A stretch of DNA of 64,000 nt from Apium graveolens (Eukaryota > Streptophyta > Magnoliopsida > Apiales > Apiaceae): positions 1 to 64,000 of the forward strand of contig NW_027417565.1 of NCBI RefSeq assembly GCF_009905375.1, written 5' to 3'. Under the pieces are notes generated by a model. It had not been told where the DNA came from. It saw only the letters and a list, made by a program, of their open reading frames with translations, and did not search any database. Positions 11,184-22,505 of the stretch are shown in pieces. The translations under genes and the position numbers were made by a program. Positions within the stretch are counted from its first letter, which is position 1, and each line of letters begins with the position of its first letter.

Positions 11184-11730
11184 TTTTTAGGAATTTTTTC
11201 CGTAACTCCGGGTATTTTTCATAATTTTTTCTAATATTTTAGGAATTTTTCTATACCTCCGGGTATTTTTCATAATTTTTTCTAATATTTTAGGAATTTT
11301 TCCGTACTTCTGGGTATTTTTCATAATTTTTCCTAATATTTTAGGAATTTTTCTCTACCTCCGGGTATTTTTCATAATTTTTCCTAATATTTTAGGAATT
11401 TTTCCTTACCTCTGGGTATTTTTCATAATTTTTCCTAATAGTTTAGGAATTTTTCTATACCTCCGGGTATTTTTCATAATTTTTCCTAATATTTTAGGAA
11501 TTTTTCTCTACCTCCGGGTATTTTTCATAATTTTTTCTAATATTTTAGGATTTTTTTCCGTACCTTTGGGTATTTTTCTTAATATTTTAGGAATTTTTCC
11601 GTACCTCTGGGTATTTTTTATAATTTTTCCTAATATTTTAGGCATTTTTCCGTACCTCTTGGGTATTTTTCATAATTTTTTCCTAATATTTTAGGAATTT
11701 TCTATACCTCCGGGTATTTTTCGTGAATAA
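11184..11730 (+). repeat. 51-bp minisatellite, about 11 units
   Basis: GGGTATTTTTC recurs at 11210, 11261, 11312, 11363, 11414, 11465, 11516, 11568, 11609, 11661 and 11712. The period is therefore 51-52 bp with one short 41-bp unit. Each unit reads roughly CCGTACCTCCGGG, TATTTTTCATAATTTTT, CCTAATATTTTAGGAAT. More degenerate units extend upstream to about 11030. Element B has a related array with a ~40-bp period at the same place. Confidence 0.9.
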
Positions 11731-11887
11731 ATATATCGACATTTAAACTGCAGGGAGCATTATGTAATTATGTAAAAGTTGAGGTACCTACTTGCACTTT
11801 GAACCATGCAACCTCTGTCGACCAGCTTTCTCGTCGACTTATACCTCATTTGGACAGTCTGGTCGACTATGTTTTCGAGGAGGATTC

Positions 11888-12236
11888 ACTTCTTCTTCTT
11901 TTCTTATTTCTTATTTCTGTTGTTTTCTTCTTCTTTTTTTTTTTTGCTTTTTTTTTCTTTCTTTTGTTTGCCTTTTATCCTTCTCTTTTTTTTTTTTTTT
12001 TTTTTTTCTGTTCTCCGCCTCGTTTTTTCTTCTTTTTTTCCTTTTTTCCTTTTCCTTTTTTTTTCTGTTTGTTTCTCTGATTTTTTTTTTTTTCTTTTTC
12101 TCTCTTTTTTCTTTTTTTGTGTTCTCTTCTCTTTTTTTTTGCCTTTTTTTGTTCCTTCTTTTTTTCTCTTTTTTTTCTTTTTCCTCTCTATCTTCTTTTT
12201 CTTTTCTTTCCTCTTTTTTTCTTTTCTTTTTATTCC
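11888..12236. repeat. Long pyrimidine (T/C) tract
   Basis: About 350 bases are nearly pure T and C on the plus strand, with long T runs. It explains the Phe/Ser/Leu-rich plus-strand and Lys/Glu-rich minus-strand open frames, which are not genes. Element B has only ~60 bp of similar sequence at the matching place (41100-41160), so it has probably expanded in A. Confidence 0.92.
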
Positions 12237-12600
12237 TGGTCAAAATTCGTCCAGGATGCATCCTGGTCTAATTTCGACAAGAACTCTGGTCTAACTATGG
12301 GTCATTCCTTCATCCTGGTCGAACTGATTTTAGACCAGGATGCATTCTGGTCGAATTTCGACCAGAACTCTGGTCTAACTATGAGTTGATTTGTCATCCT
12401 AGTCGTATGGATTTTCGACCAGGATTCTCCCCTTTTTCGATGAACACTCTCGTCAGATTATGGGTTATTTCAACACTCTGGTCGAATTGATTTTCGACCA
12501 GGAATCCTGACCCCGTATACGAGGAATCCTAATCCTTTAGACCAGGAATCCTGACCCCGTATACCAGGAATCCTAGTCCTTTAGACAAGGAATCCTGACC
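12237..12600. repeat. Dispersed GACCAGGA/TCCTGGTC repeats of element A
   Basis: Variants of TCCTGGTCGAATTTCGACCAGGA recur many times in about 360 bp, for example near 12267, 12315, 12340, 12400 and 12490-12600, in both orientations. Element B has the same type of cluster at 41165-41530. No coding potential is seen. The region 12600-13072 after it is unique sequence in this window, with no gene visible. Confidence 0.75.
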
Positions 12601-13072
12601 CGAACTCTGAATTACGGGTTACCAGCCTTTTAATGGCCATAACTTTTTGCTCTTTGCTCTGATTTGAGCATATAATTTACCGAATCGAAGCTTATTACGA
12701 GCTCTAATTCATGATGGCATCTTCATATATTTTTTTTGCGTGCCTTGATCCCTCAATTTGGACGGAAAGTGGCCTATACTAGCCTTCAATCAACGTGGCC
12801 TCTACGAGCCTTATTTCTAGTTAGTCCAACCAGGTGAGTTATCCTACTTATATTCTCAACTAGATTAAACCTTGAGTTTAAGGTGTATTGAGCCTGAGTA
12901 CCTTATTTTCTCAAAATGTTTCCAAGTTTGTGGGATCCTTGTCCCAAATATGTTCATGTTTAGGGATGACTCTTCGAAAATAGGTATTGCCTTTCATTTT
13001 TGCCCAACTCAGGACGCCTTGATCTTTCCGAGGACTAAGTCTCTCTATCGAAGAAATCTTTCTTTTTCTCTT

Positions 13073-16000
13073 TGTCACACCCCCAACTTAAATAGCAAAA
13101 TAAATATAGCTATTACAATATTTTAAACGAAAAATACACAACCAACTCCAAGATCTTACAGTTTAGGGTTTGGAACAGCCCAACACTACCAACTATTACA
13201 TCTGATTACAATTACCGAGTCCTCACACAACTATTATTACTTATTCTACCTGAGCTCGAACATAAGCATCAGCATCACAGGTCTTACGGGCAGTCTGCTT
13301 GAATCTAACCATAGTTGCTAGCTGTAATATCAGGGTAAAGCAAGAAGTGAGCCAAATGCTCAACAAGTGCTAATAGTACGACACAAAACATATATTGAGA
13401 TATACTTTTAAGAATGATAATGGAAAGACATAACCAAAGGTAACGAGAGATAAAAACTATGTGAGATGGCATCATTTTGCTTGCATCAAAACAATTTTAA
13501 AATCATGTCTTAATCAAAATCATTTTATGACGCTACGGATTACAGCCGGTGATCAGCCGCGAAGTAATCCCGAACCTCGCTGGGTTCTAAAACATTATTG
13601 GGAATCCCTAGGCAACTTTTAAGCCTAATATAAGTGCGGAAAGGACTCGCGTCTCAGTCCAGATCCACCATTCAAAGAAAACATTTATCCCCCTTTGGGA
13701 CTGAAAACCCACATTTTATTTATTTCAAAAGCTGATGCCGAATTGTAACAAAATCTCTTTTAACAGTAAACATTTTTATTAAGGAATTATAGATCAACTC
13801 GAAACACGGGAAACAAGGTACTGAATATCAGAGCCATGATTCACAAAACTATTCTCTATTCAAGTAATTGAATGGTTTTCATATATCAAAGATTGGACAA
13901 GAGGATTTAGTGAGGCTAATGGATAATATGAAGGGTAATGCCAATTTGGGCTCAAAGCAATGGTTTCTCATCAAGGTTCAAGTGCTGGATCATTAAGAAT
14001 GTAAGCTTCATGAATACTAAGGGTGTTAAGGTATGAAGAATGATTTTTAGCTCAGGGTATATCAGAATTGTCAAGCTTTAGGATAAGAAAGAGGGTATCA
14101 ATCAATGAGGAATCAAGCTGGTAAGTATCTGACTATCAGAATTCAAAGTAAGGTTTTATAGGGATTCAAGTATCAGGATGAGATATCAATACATAGGAAA
14201 CATCAACATGTTAATCAAGAGGATCAATCAAGAAATATATCAACTCTTCATTTTATCATGGCATTAAACTATCATAAAAGACTTTTGAACTACTTGCAAT
14301 ACGTACTCGAGGGTTCATGGCATCTCTATGTAACTCAAAGATAAACAAAAGATACGCTTGATTTAAATATATCAAAATGACTCAGGATAATTGCATCAAT
14401 ATATAAGAACTATTTGTAGTAAATACGAAGGTCAAGTTGAATCACTTGCCTTGAGATAGGCTGGTCTGGTCTGACTGGTAGGAGCAACTGGAGCTTTACT
14501 CGACTTTTATGGCAAGTTTTCCCTCGTCTCGAGATCCTACATAAATAATAATAATCCTCATTATAATATATTCTCACCAACTTAACTTATTTACAACTCG
14601 AAATTAAACACGGATGGCACTTAGGCCTATATGCACTTAATTTATATTCTCCTTTAAATTATAATTGCACACACATAGCCACATATTCACATATCATATA
14701 TTAACACCAAATAACACCATATATACCATAATGCAACACTAGGCTTGGATGATCTCGACTCACCACTTAAGTCACTTGGTCGCTAAACTAGACAAGGTCT
14801 TCTAATTTTGGCTTCCTAACTCGATGTGTCTTTCCTAAATTATCCAAAACCTATTAACCCTCACTTGTTCCTTTTGCTCTACTGACCTTATACTATCTTA
14901 AAACTATGGTGGTCGACCTAATACTCACTTCTAAGTGTTCTAAAACTATGTGATAAGTGATAGTGCTCACTGGTACAAATTTCAGAATGACAACTATGGT
15001 TTCTTGAGTACATTAGACACTCTTAAACTACAAGTTTTCCTTCAAAACTTTTACACAAGACTCTCCTGACCTAAGGTCATCTCACAAACTTGATGTGGCT
15101 CAAGGGCCTTCTTGGGCCTAAGCTAAAAGTCCAAGGTTCCCCTGCTTTTCTGGGCAGAAAATGCCCTGACTTGAATTAACTTGTGACACATAGTTCTAGC
15201 TCATATCCTATGAACTATGGTTGGAAAAACTTCTCTGACATACCCTCTAACTAAGGCCCAATTGGGCCTAATGAGGTCCTACCCATGACATGGTCAAATC
15301 TCCCTATTTCTAAGTTGTAACAAAACTGTCCCCTGCTGGACAGATTTTGTGATTCTACTTGTGCACCTAACCAAATGACATGCAAACCTCCAAACAACTC
15401 CTAAAACCTTTTATATACTCCCAATACTAACTTCTGGTAGCTTGGGCCTCAAAGTGCACACCAATGACATGGTCAAAACTCACTCTAAACCTCAGGGTGC
15501 TATACTGATTTTTCTGCAGAAACTATAACTCTCATTTTCCAAGGTTTTGACTTGACAAACTCAACTAACAACAACTCAATACTTAAACCAAGACTTATAC
15601 ATGGTAATCTACTGAACTAACTCCCTTATTCTCAAAATAAACTTGGGTGAGATCATCCATGCCCAAAAACAACAACATGCAACTAAAAATATAACATGCA
15701 ACTCATGGAAAGCACATAACAAGATTTTGGCTAGGCATAAAGTTTTAAATGCTTGCAAAATCGACTTGCACCTAATACTCATCCTTAATAATCATGAAAT
15801 ATAACTTCTTTTAAGTATTAACAAGAAATTTATCATGGAAACAATCTATTTTAAGCACACATATTTCGAATTTATAGATTTTTAAACATAACTACATGAT
15901 TTCGAAAAGAGTAGCATGCAAAACATGGTTGATCATCACTTTAATGTCTTAAAACTAACATGCATGGCTAAACAAAAATATATAATGAAATTTCAGTAGC

Positions 16001-16923
16001 ATGCAAAGGATTTTAAAGCATGATATCTCCATAAAACACTTAGTTAGCACATATACATAATATATCTCATAGAGAGCTCTTGAATTCACAAGAATCAAGA
16101 GTTTCTCTTTGGAGATCACATAAGAACTACACATGCATCCATGGAAGTTCAACTTCCAAGTCACAAAACACTTGGAAAGTATATAAGATGAATGTAGGTA
16201 AAAGATTTACACTTGGGAAGATGAAGAATGAATTGAAAAATGAAAGGGGGTGGGGAATTGGCCTTGGGCCGAGAGCAATGTGGGAGGGGGAGGAGAGAAA
16301 ATTTGTGGGGTGTTGGAGTGTGGAATGAGAATGACCTCTCCCACTTTGATTTCTTTGTTTTATGCTATTTGGTTTACAAATGATGAGTGGAAGTGAGAAC
16401 TTACAAAAATGTCCCTTGGTTAAAGTTAGGCCATTTTGCATGCAAGGCTAAGGTAGTAATTTGGTAATAATCAAATGAGTTAGTGGGGTTGGAAAAGTCT
16501 TGTTTGCCCTTTGAGAGAATAGAAGGGTGATTTGCATGCATGGTCTCTTATGTAATTTGATAAATATGACAACTAAAATTTATAATGATTTATTTTTATA
16601 AAATAAAATACAAGTTCAAAAATTATAAAATTTATACCATAAAATAACTTGGATTTTTAGAGACTTTATAAAATCATTTTCAAAATTTGTGAACAAAATA
16701 CCTTTTAAAAGAAAATTTTTCCAAAGCTTAGAATATTCCTTATAAATCAAAAATAAAGAAATTAAATAAACTCTTGCTTTGATAAATCATATACTACACA
16801 AAGCAAATTTATAATGCAGAAACTTTCACTCACACTAGCGTACAATCATTGAATATATTTTCATTTGACTTTAATATTATACCCAATCCATAAATAATAT
16901 TACATAAAATGCCGGTCGTAACA
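13073..16923 (-). repeat. Solo LTR of a chromovirus (Tekay-like) element
   Basis: Read on the minus strand it starts TGTTACGACCGGCATTTT and ends GGGGGTGTGACA, the form of plant Tekay-type LTRs. At 3851 bp it is close in length to the LTR of element F (3738 bp). No internal domain flanks it, so it is a solo LTR. The flanks CTCTT (left) and TCCTT (right) are not a clean target duplication. The left flank is element A, while the right flank is the inside of the element C LTR. Short open frames inside (such as 16080-16441) have no recognisable domain. Confidence 0.75.
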
Positions 16924-18188
16924 TCCTTAGATTTGAGGCCATCATAGTCATCTTGTGTACACTGAACTATGCTTTGGTTTAGTTCTTAGTCTCCAGGGAC
17001 AATTATAAGGGCTCTACTGGGTATAGGAATTTGTACACGAAGATAGTGTATGATCAATAAAGGATCTACCCCTTCCAGTGAAGGAAGAGAATGTTCAATG
17101 CTGATCCACTTATGCTAGTTCAGGAATCTCTGGCCAGAGTGAATGAAATTAGAAAGGAGTTTCTAATTTACATTAAATAGAACTAAGCATAGTGAATGGG
17201 AAAGCAAATGATTAAATAAGATAGGCTTGACACAAGTTCCATGCCTTGTATTTAATCGTGACATTGCAGGGTAGAAGGAATTGATTGTACGGTAACTACT
17301 CACTGAATAGGTTCTTGGTATTCTAAGCAGTGAATTCGTATTATCCGGATAGTCGCGATATGCTGAGAACTATCACTCACGATGTAGAATAAATATGATT
17401 AATTTATTAATTAATCATATTTAATGAATTAAATAATTTATATAAATAATGATAAAATAGTTTTATTATTATTTATTTCTACTACCGGCTTAATATTGAA
17501 CCTACAGGGTCACACCATAAAAGAGAATGATTTAATGGTGGAGGAATTAATTAATAATGGATGGTAATTATTTATTTGTGAAATAAATAATTAATTAGCA
17601 GATTTAATAATTGATTGAATGAGATTTAATTAATTCTGAATATTATTAATTAAGAATTTAATTTTAGAAATTAAATCAAGTGAGAGAATTATTTTTCTAA
17701 AGTGTTTAGAAAAGGGATTAATGATTAAAAGGTGTTTTAATTATTAGTTAATTGGTTAATAAGAATAATAAATTAAAGGGTTAATAATAATAATATTTTA
17801 TGGAAAATTTTCAGCTGAAAATTTTGCCTATAAATATACTATTATAAACCCTATTTGCCTCAACCCAAATAATTAACCCTAATTCTAAAGTAGAACAAGA
17901 GGGAGACAACTAATTCTCTCAACCTCTTCCTCCTCCATCATATTGTACTCTTGGTGGATACCGGTGGAGTGCTTCACACTTGAGGAGCAGCTGCTAGGGA
18001 TTTCCGTTCATCGTTCTTGGATCGCTATTAAAGACCTCCATCTTTCCATTAACGTAAAGCTTCTTAAGGTAAACATACTGAATTACGAATTAAATATTAT
18101 TTTTCGCATGGATCCTGCGGAGGGTTTCGTTTTTTTTTTAAGATTTAAATTTATATTTTCGTTGCGTTTATGTGCTAAAAACCCTACA
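16924..18188 (+). repeat. 5' LTR of element C (truncated at its left)
   Basis: It matches 22978-24238 at roughly 97% by eye, starting in TTTAGA.TTGAGG.CATCATAG and ending CTAAAAACCCTACA. It contains an AT-rich zone near 17400-17840 and a TATA-like TATAAATATACTATTATAAACC near 17830-17850. The end is fixed by the adjacent primer-like site. Confidence 0.88.
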
Positions 18189-18189
18189 A

Positions 18190-18201
18190 TGGCATCATAG
18201 C
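18190..18201 (+). other. Diverged primer binding site of element C
   Basis: TGGCATCATAGC lies one base after the LTR end. It differs at two positions from the initiator tRNA-Met complement TGGTATCAGAGC, so it is either decayed or a variant primer site. Confidence 0.65.
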
Positions 18202-20082
18202 TACTTGCGAAAAGTTTTTAATTCGTTTATGTGTTTAACTATTTTCGATATATTAGCATGTACGTGATTCACCATGATTTGATGTTGATATAATATGCTT
18301 ATATATGTATGGTTTTGAATATATGATATTCATGTGAGTAGTATAATCATAAGATGATTATGTAATCTGTATATATACTGATATATACTTGATTTATGTT
18401 TGTTCTAATTATGAGAATCATATTAGATACGGATTCTGAATTGGCTGCTGCAGATTTGCTGAAATCTGGGTCTGGTGTCCGATTTACGCAAACGAATACC
18501 CTATTCTATAGGTAAACGAGCGTCTGAACAAAACTGATAGCTAATGCTATCAACCACTTGTCTGTAAGGTGTTTGACGTCGTTTACTGCCCGTAAACAGT
18601 GATTCTTGTTTTTCTGATTTTATTCTAATTTTTCTGATTTTTGTCATATTTTCTTTTTATGATTAGATCATGGATAATATGATATATTAAGATCATATTA
18701 TGTGTTTTAACATGCTTTTATGTGTTGTATGAGCATGGTGGATGGTTATGGCCTTTCGACCTTAGTGTAATGGTTTTGGTTTTGGTTTTAAATACGACTT
18801 GCATGTCGTCAATCTTTGTAATCATAAATCTCGAATGTAACTCGAGTTATTCTTGTAAGTTCATTAGATTAGTTTTACTTCCAATCATGTAATGTAATTG
18901 AAGACTCAAGAAGGCTATCCAATGGAGGTGATACAAAGCAGAAGAAGAAGACTTATGTAATAAATAGTTGTATTTATTTCCATCACCATATTAGATTGAC
19001 CTTGATCTTTATCTTGAGCTTGATAAAGATCTCATAGGATGGAGCCATAACCAAACACATTTACTTTATTGCACTTTACATTTACTTGTTTATTTAATTT
19101 TATATATGAGATATATGCCTATATTTACCATACGATGATATATTTAGGTGAACTTAAATCAATATAAGGCGTGCTCTAGAAAATCTAGAATAGGAATCGT
19201 TTCTTGCCTTAACAATAATATTATGAATACAATCATGAGATTCTTGTGTTTATGAAACACGTAATTGAATATGAATTTTCAATATTGAGAGAAAGGATGA
19301 TTCCGTCAACAACAGATTTCTATCTGTAAGAAAGGGTTATTAAGTGACGCCTCTTGATAATGCTCCACCCGATCTGGGAATCATCTGATTATCGATTATT
19401 GATTTGAAATATTTAATTTAAAAGGAAGAATCTCTTTATAATATGATTATGATTATAACGTAATATAATCCCTCTAAAATTAAATAATATCAAGTAGTAA
19501 TTGGCCAATGACACAACGGGCTTGTGTCGGTCAAAGCCTTCCAACATGGTAGAAAGTAGTTCTTATTTTTGAATCATTGTCGTTTCGTGCTATAGCCGAG
19601 GGCTTTGATTTCGAAATAAGAAATACTTGTCTATTACATAGAGATGTGTACATTGAATTAGAATCTAAAGGTCGGTACGTGCCACAGCCGTGGGCCGTTG
19701 GAGACTGATTCAATTGTACGAAATGTTGGGTTAGACTTGACTTAGAATATTGAGTTTGTCGTGCCACAGCCGTGACTCAATTATTCAAGAGGCTAAAGTT
19801 ATATTAGGGAATAACATAAGATGTAATTGACAAGAGTTGTCTGCCTATTGAACATCATATGACATTTCGTGCCACAGCCGAGGTTGTGTGATGGAATGTA
19901 GGATCCATATTCCCACTAGCATTATGAATGCTTAATTTTCACTTAGGGGGTTGAATAAATTAGATAAATTAGTGGGAGACACTTATGAATAAAGACCCGA
20001 TTCATATAGTGTTTTGAAATGAAATTGAATATTTTCTAAGTGTTGTTATGTGTTTATCATTTACAGATTTACTATATTCGTC
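18202..20082 (+). other. Untranslated leader of element C with four GTGCCACAGCCG repeats
   Basis: This is a 1.9-kb region without a gene between primer site and gag. The motif CGTGCCACAGCCG (first copy CGTGCTATAGCCG) occurs at 19586-19598, 19678-19690, 19760-19772 and 19868-19880, each embedded in similar local sequence. A packaging or translation role is possible but not shown. Confidence 0.7.
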
Positions 20083-21087
20083 ATGTCTTCTGCACTATCA
20101 CTCCGGAGCATACTAGATGCTCACAAGTTGACTGATCCTAATTTAGCTGTTTGTTTTCACTGTAACAAGTTGGGGCACTGGAAGAGGAACTGCAAGGTTT
20201 ACCTTGCAGAATTGAAGAAGAAGAAGGGTAGTAAGTCAACCGCTTCTAATTCAGGCATGTTCATGATCGAAGTTAATATGTCACTAGGTCAAATTTCTAC
20301 TTGGGTATTCGATACCGCCTGTGGTTCTCATATTTGCAATTCATTGCAAGGACTAAAGGGAAGTAGGACTCTTGAAAAAGATGAGGTGATTCTACGTATG
20401 GGTAATGGAGCAAGGGTTGCGGCCATATCTGTAGGATCATTTAGTTTACATATGCCTACGGGCAAGACTATTATTCTGAATAATTGTTATTACGTTCCCT
20501 CAATTGTGAGGAATATTGTTTCTATTCCTATATTAGATTTGAATGGTTTTTCATTTATTATTAAGAATAATGAATGTTCTATCCTTAGAGATAATGTTCT
20601 TTATGGACGTGGTATTATAAATAATGGTCTGTATGTATGTGACGTAGAGCATGATTTACTTCAGATTGAACAAACTAATAAAAGAAAACGAGATGATGAA
20701 AATCTGACCTATTTATGGCACTGTAGGCTAGGTCATATTAGTGAAAATAGACTGCGGACATTGCATAAGGAAGGGTTACTTGACCCCTTTGATTTTGAAT
20801 CATATCCTACATGCGAGTCTTGTCTATTGGGTAAAATGACCAAATCTCTATTTAGCGGACATGGAGAGAGGGCTGCAGATTTGCTAGGATTGGTACATAC
20901 AAATGTATGTGGACCAATGTCTACGCAAGCCATGGGTGGATTTTCATACTTTATTGCTTTCATAGATGATCGATCTAGATTCAGATATGTGTATTTTATG
21001 AAACACAAGTCTGAAGCCTTTGAAAAGTTCAAAGAATATAAGTATGAAGTGGAGAAACAAACCAAACATAGTATTATAACTCTTTGA
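20083..21087 (+). pseudogene. Gag (core deleted)-protease-integrase frame of element C
   Basis: The chosen start is ATG 20083 (MSSALSLRSILDAHKLTDPN); the open frame extends upstream to 20050. After about 20 residues the sequence jumps straight to a CCHC knuckle (CFHCNKLGHWKRNC). The ~200-residue Gag core typical of copia elements is therefore missing. Next come protease (FDTACGSHIC, a T-for-S variant of the D-S/T-G site), GAG-pre-integrase (LWHCRLGH...CESCLLGK) and the integrase start (GLVHTNVCGPM, FIDDRSRF). A TGA at 21085-21087 stops it just before the DRGGEY integrase motif. In an intact element this frame would run on through pol. Confidence 0.85.
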
Positions 21088-22361
21088 TCAGATCGAGGTG
21101 GTGAATACTTGAATGGAGAGTTTCTAGCTTATCTCAAAGAAAATGGTATAGTCTCCCAGTGGACTCCTCCATATACTCCACAGTTGAATGGGGTATCTGA
21201 AAGGAGAAATTGAACTTTGTTAGACATGGTTCGGTCCATGATGAGCTATGCGAATCTTCCAGTATTCCTGTGGGGTTATACATTGGAAACCTCAGCATAT
21301 TTACTGAATAAGGTGCCTTTCAAATCTGTTCCTCAAACTCTATATGAGATATGAAAAGAAAGGAAACCGAGTCTTAAACACGTTAAGATTTGGGGATGTC
21401 CAGCTTATGTCAAGAAAGTTGACCCAGATAAGCTGGAATCTCGATCTGTAAAACGTAATTTTGTGGGATATCCTAAAGAGACTTTAGGGTATTACTTTTA
21501 CACCGATCATCGGGTGTTTGTCTCCAGACATGCTACCTTCTTGGAAAAGCAGTTTATCCTTGAGGGAAACAGTGGGAGCAAAATTGAACTTGATGAAGTT
21601 CAAGAAGCACAAACTACTACGGATCAAGTGGAAACACCTGTTCAGACTGAACAACCTTCTGTGGAATAGCCCATTCATAGGTCAGGGAGAGTGTCTCGCC
21701 AACCTGAGAGGTATTATGGCCTTGTCATTGAGAATGACAATGAGTTGTCAATCATTGATGATGACGACCCTGTGACCTATAATGAGGCTATGAGTAGTGT
21801 TGACTCAGAGAAATGGCATAGTGCCATGAAATCCGAAATGGAATCTATGTATACCAATCAAGTATGGACTCTGGTTGAGGCGCCTGAAGGTGTTAAGCCT
21901 ATTGGGTGCAAGTGGGTATACAAAAGAAAGATTGGAGCAGATGGGTAGGTGGAGACCTATAAGGCCAGGCTCGTGGCAAAAGGATTCAAAAAAGGCAAGG
22001 GATTGACTTTGATGAAACTTTTTCACCTGTAGCCCTGTTAAAATCAATTCGGATTTTGCTTGCGATTGCTGCTTACTACGACTATAAGATCTGGCAAATG
22101 GACGTGAAAACGGCCTTCCTCAATCGGGAACTTGAGGAGGAAGTGTATATGACACATCCAGAGGGTTTTCTTTCCAAGGGAAATGAACACTTAATGTGTA
22201 AGCTGCTGCGAACCATATATGGTTTAAAGCAAGCTTCTCGTAGATGGAACATCCATTTTGATGAGACAATCAAAGAGTTTGGTTTTATCAAAAACATAAA
22301 TGAACCATGTGTCTACAAAAAGGTTAGTGGGAGCGCGGTAACATTTCTTGTATTGTATTGA
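21088..22361 (+). pseudogene. Integrase C-terminal part and RT N-terminal part of element C
   Basis: The region continues with DRGGEYLNGEF, the integrase motif QLNGVSERRN and AYLLNKVPFK. A linker and RT follow (CKWVYKRKIG, YKARLVAKGF, IWQMDVKTAFLN, TIYGLKQASRRW). Stops or frame changes lie near 21085, 21213, 21353, 21667, 21946 and 21990. RT ends at VTFLVLY, just where the catalytic YVDD should follow. The next bases are RNase H tail sequence. Confidence 0.85.
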
Positions 22362-22493
22362 AAGAGGAGACGTCAAGAGAGTTGACACACATAACAACGT
22401 AGCAGACCCACTCACAAAGCCACTTTCTCAAAGTCATTTTGATCGTCATAAAGACAAGATGGGTATTAGATACCAGAGTGATTGGCTTTAGTA
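22357..22493 (+). pseudogene. RNase H C-terminal tail of element C after internal deletion
   Basis: ERGDVKRVDTHNNVADPLTK is the normal last part of a copia pol polyprotein. It is joined directly to the RT fragment, so roughly 1 kb, including YVDD and the RNase H acidic residues, is gone. The purine tract AAGTGGGAGAT (22495-22505) and the 3' LTR follow. Confidence 0.85.
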
Positions 22494-22505
22494 CAAGTGG
22501 GAGAT

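Larger units (their letters stand above)
10198..13072 (+). mobile_element. Element A: LTR-like regulatory part of an unclassified retroelement
   Basis: It shares scattered homology and the same order of blocks with element B (40090-41990). These are a GTGTTTCGTGAC-type start, a CCTTTATATAGACGTT TATA-like block (near 10551), a 33-nt identical island (10963-10995), a minisatellite, a pyrimidine-rich zone and GACCAGGA repeats. No gene is seen; open frames at 11792-12294 come from the T/C tract. Its right part (12600-13072) has no counterpart in B, and the end is cut by the solo LTR at 13073. It is probably a solo or partial LTR of a gypsy-type element, but no PBS confirms this. Confidence 0.5.

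Noticed and set aside
11184..11730. Regular repeats that might be a CRISPR array
   Set aside because: The units are contiguous 51-bp tandem repeats without unique spacers, in a plant retroelement.
11792..12294. Phe/Leu/Ser-rich plus-strand ORFs and a Lys/Glu-rich minus-strand ORF (11911-12261)
   Set aside because: They are produced by the T/C tract; low-complexity composition explains the lack of stops. No domain is present.
16080..16441. ORFs on both strands inside the 13073-16923 solo LTR
   Set aside because: Overlapping opposite frames without domain; LTR sequence.
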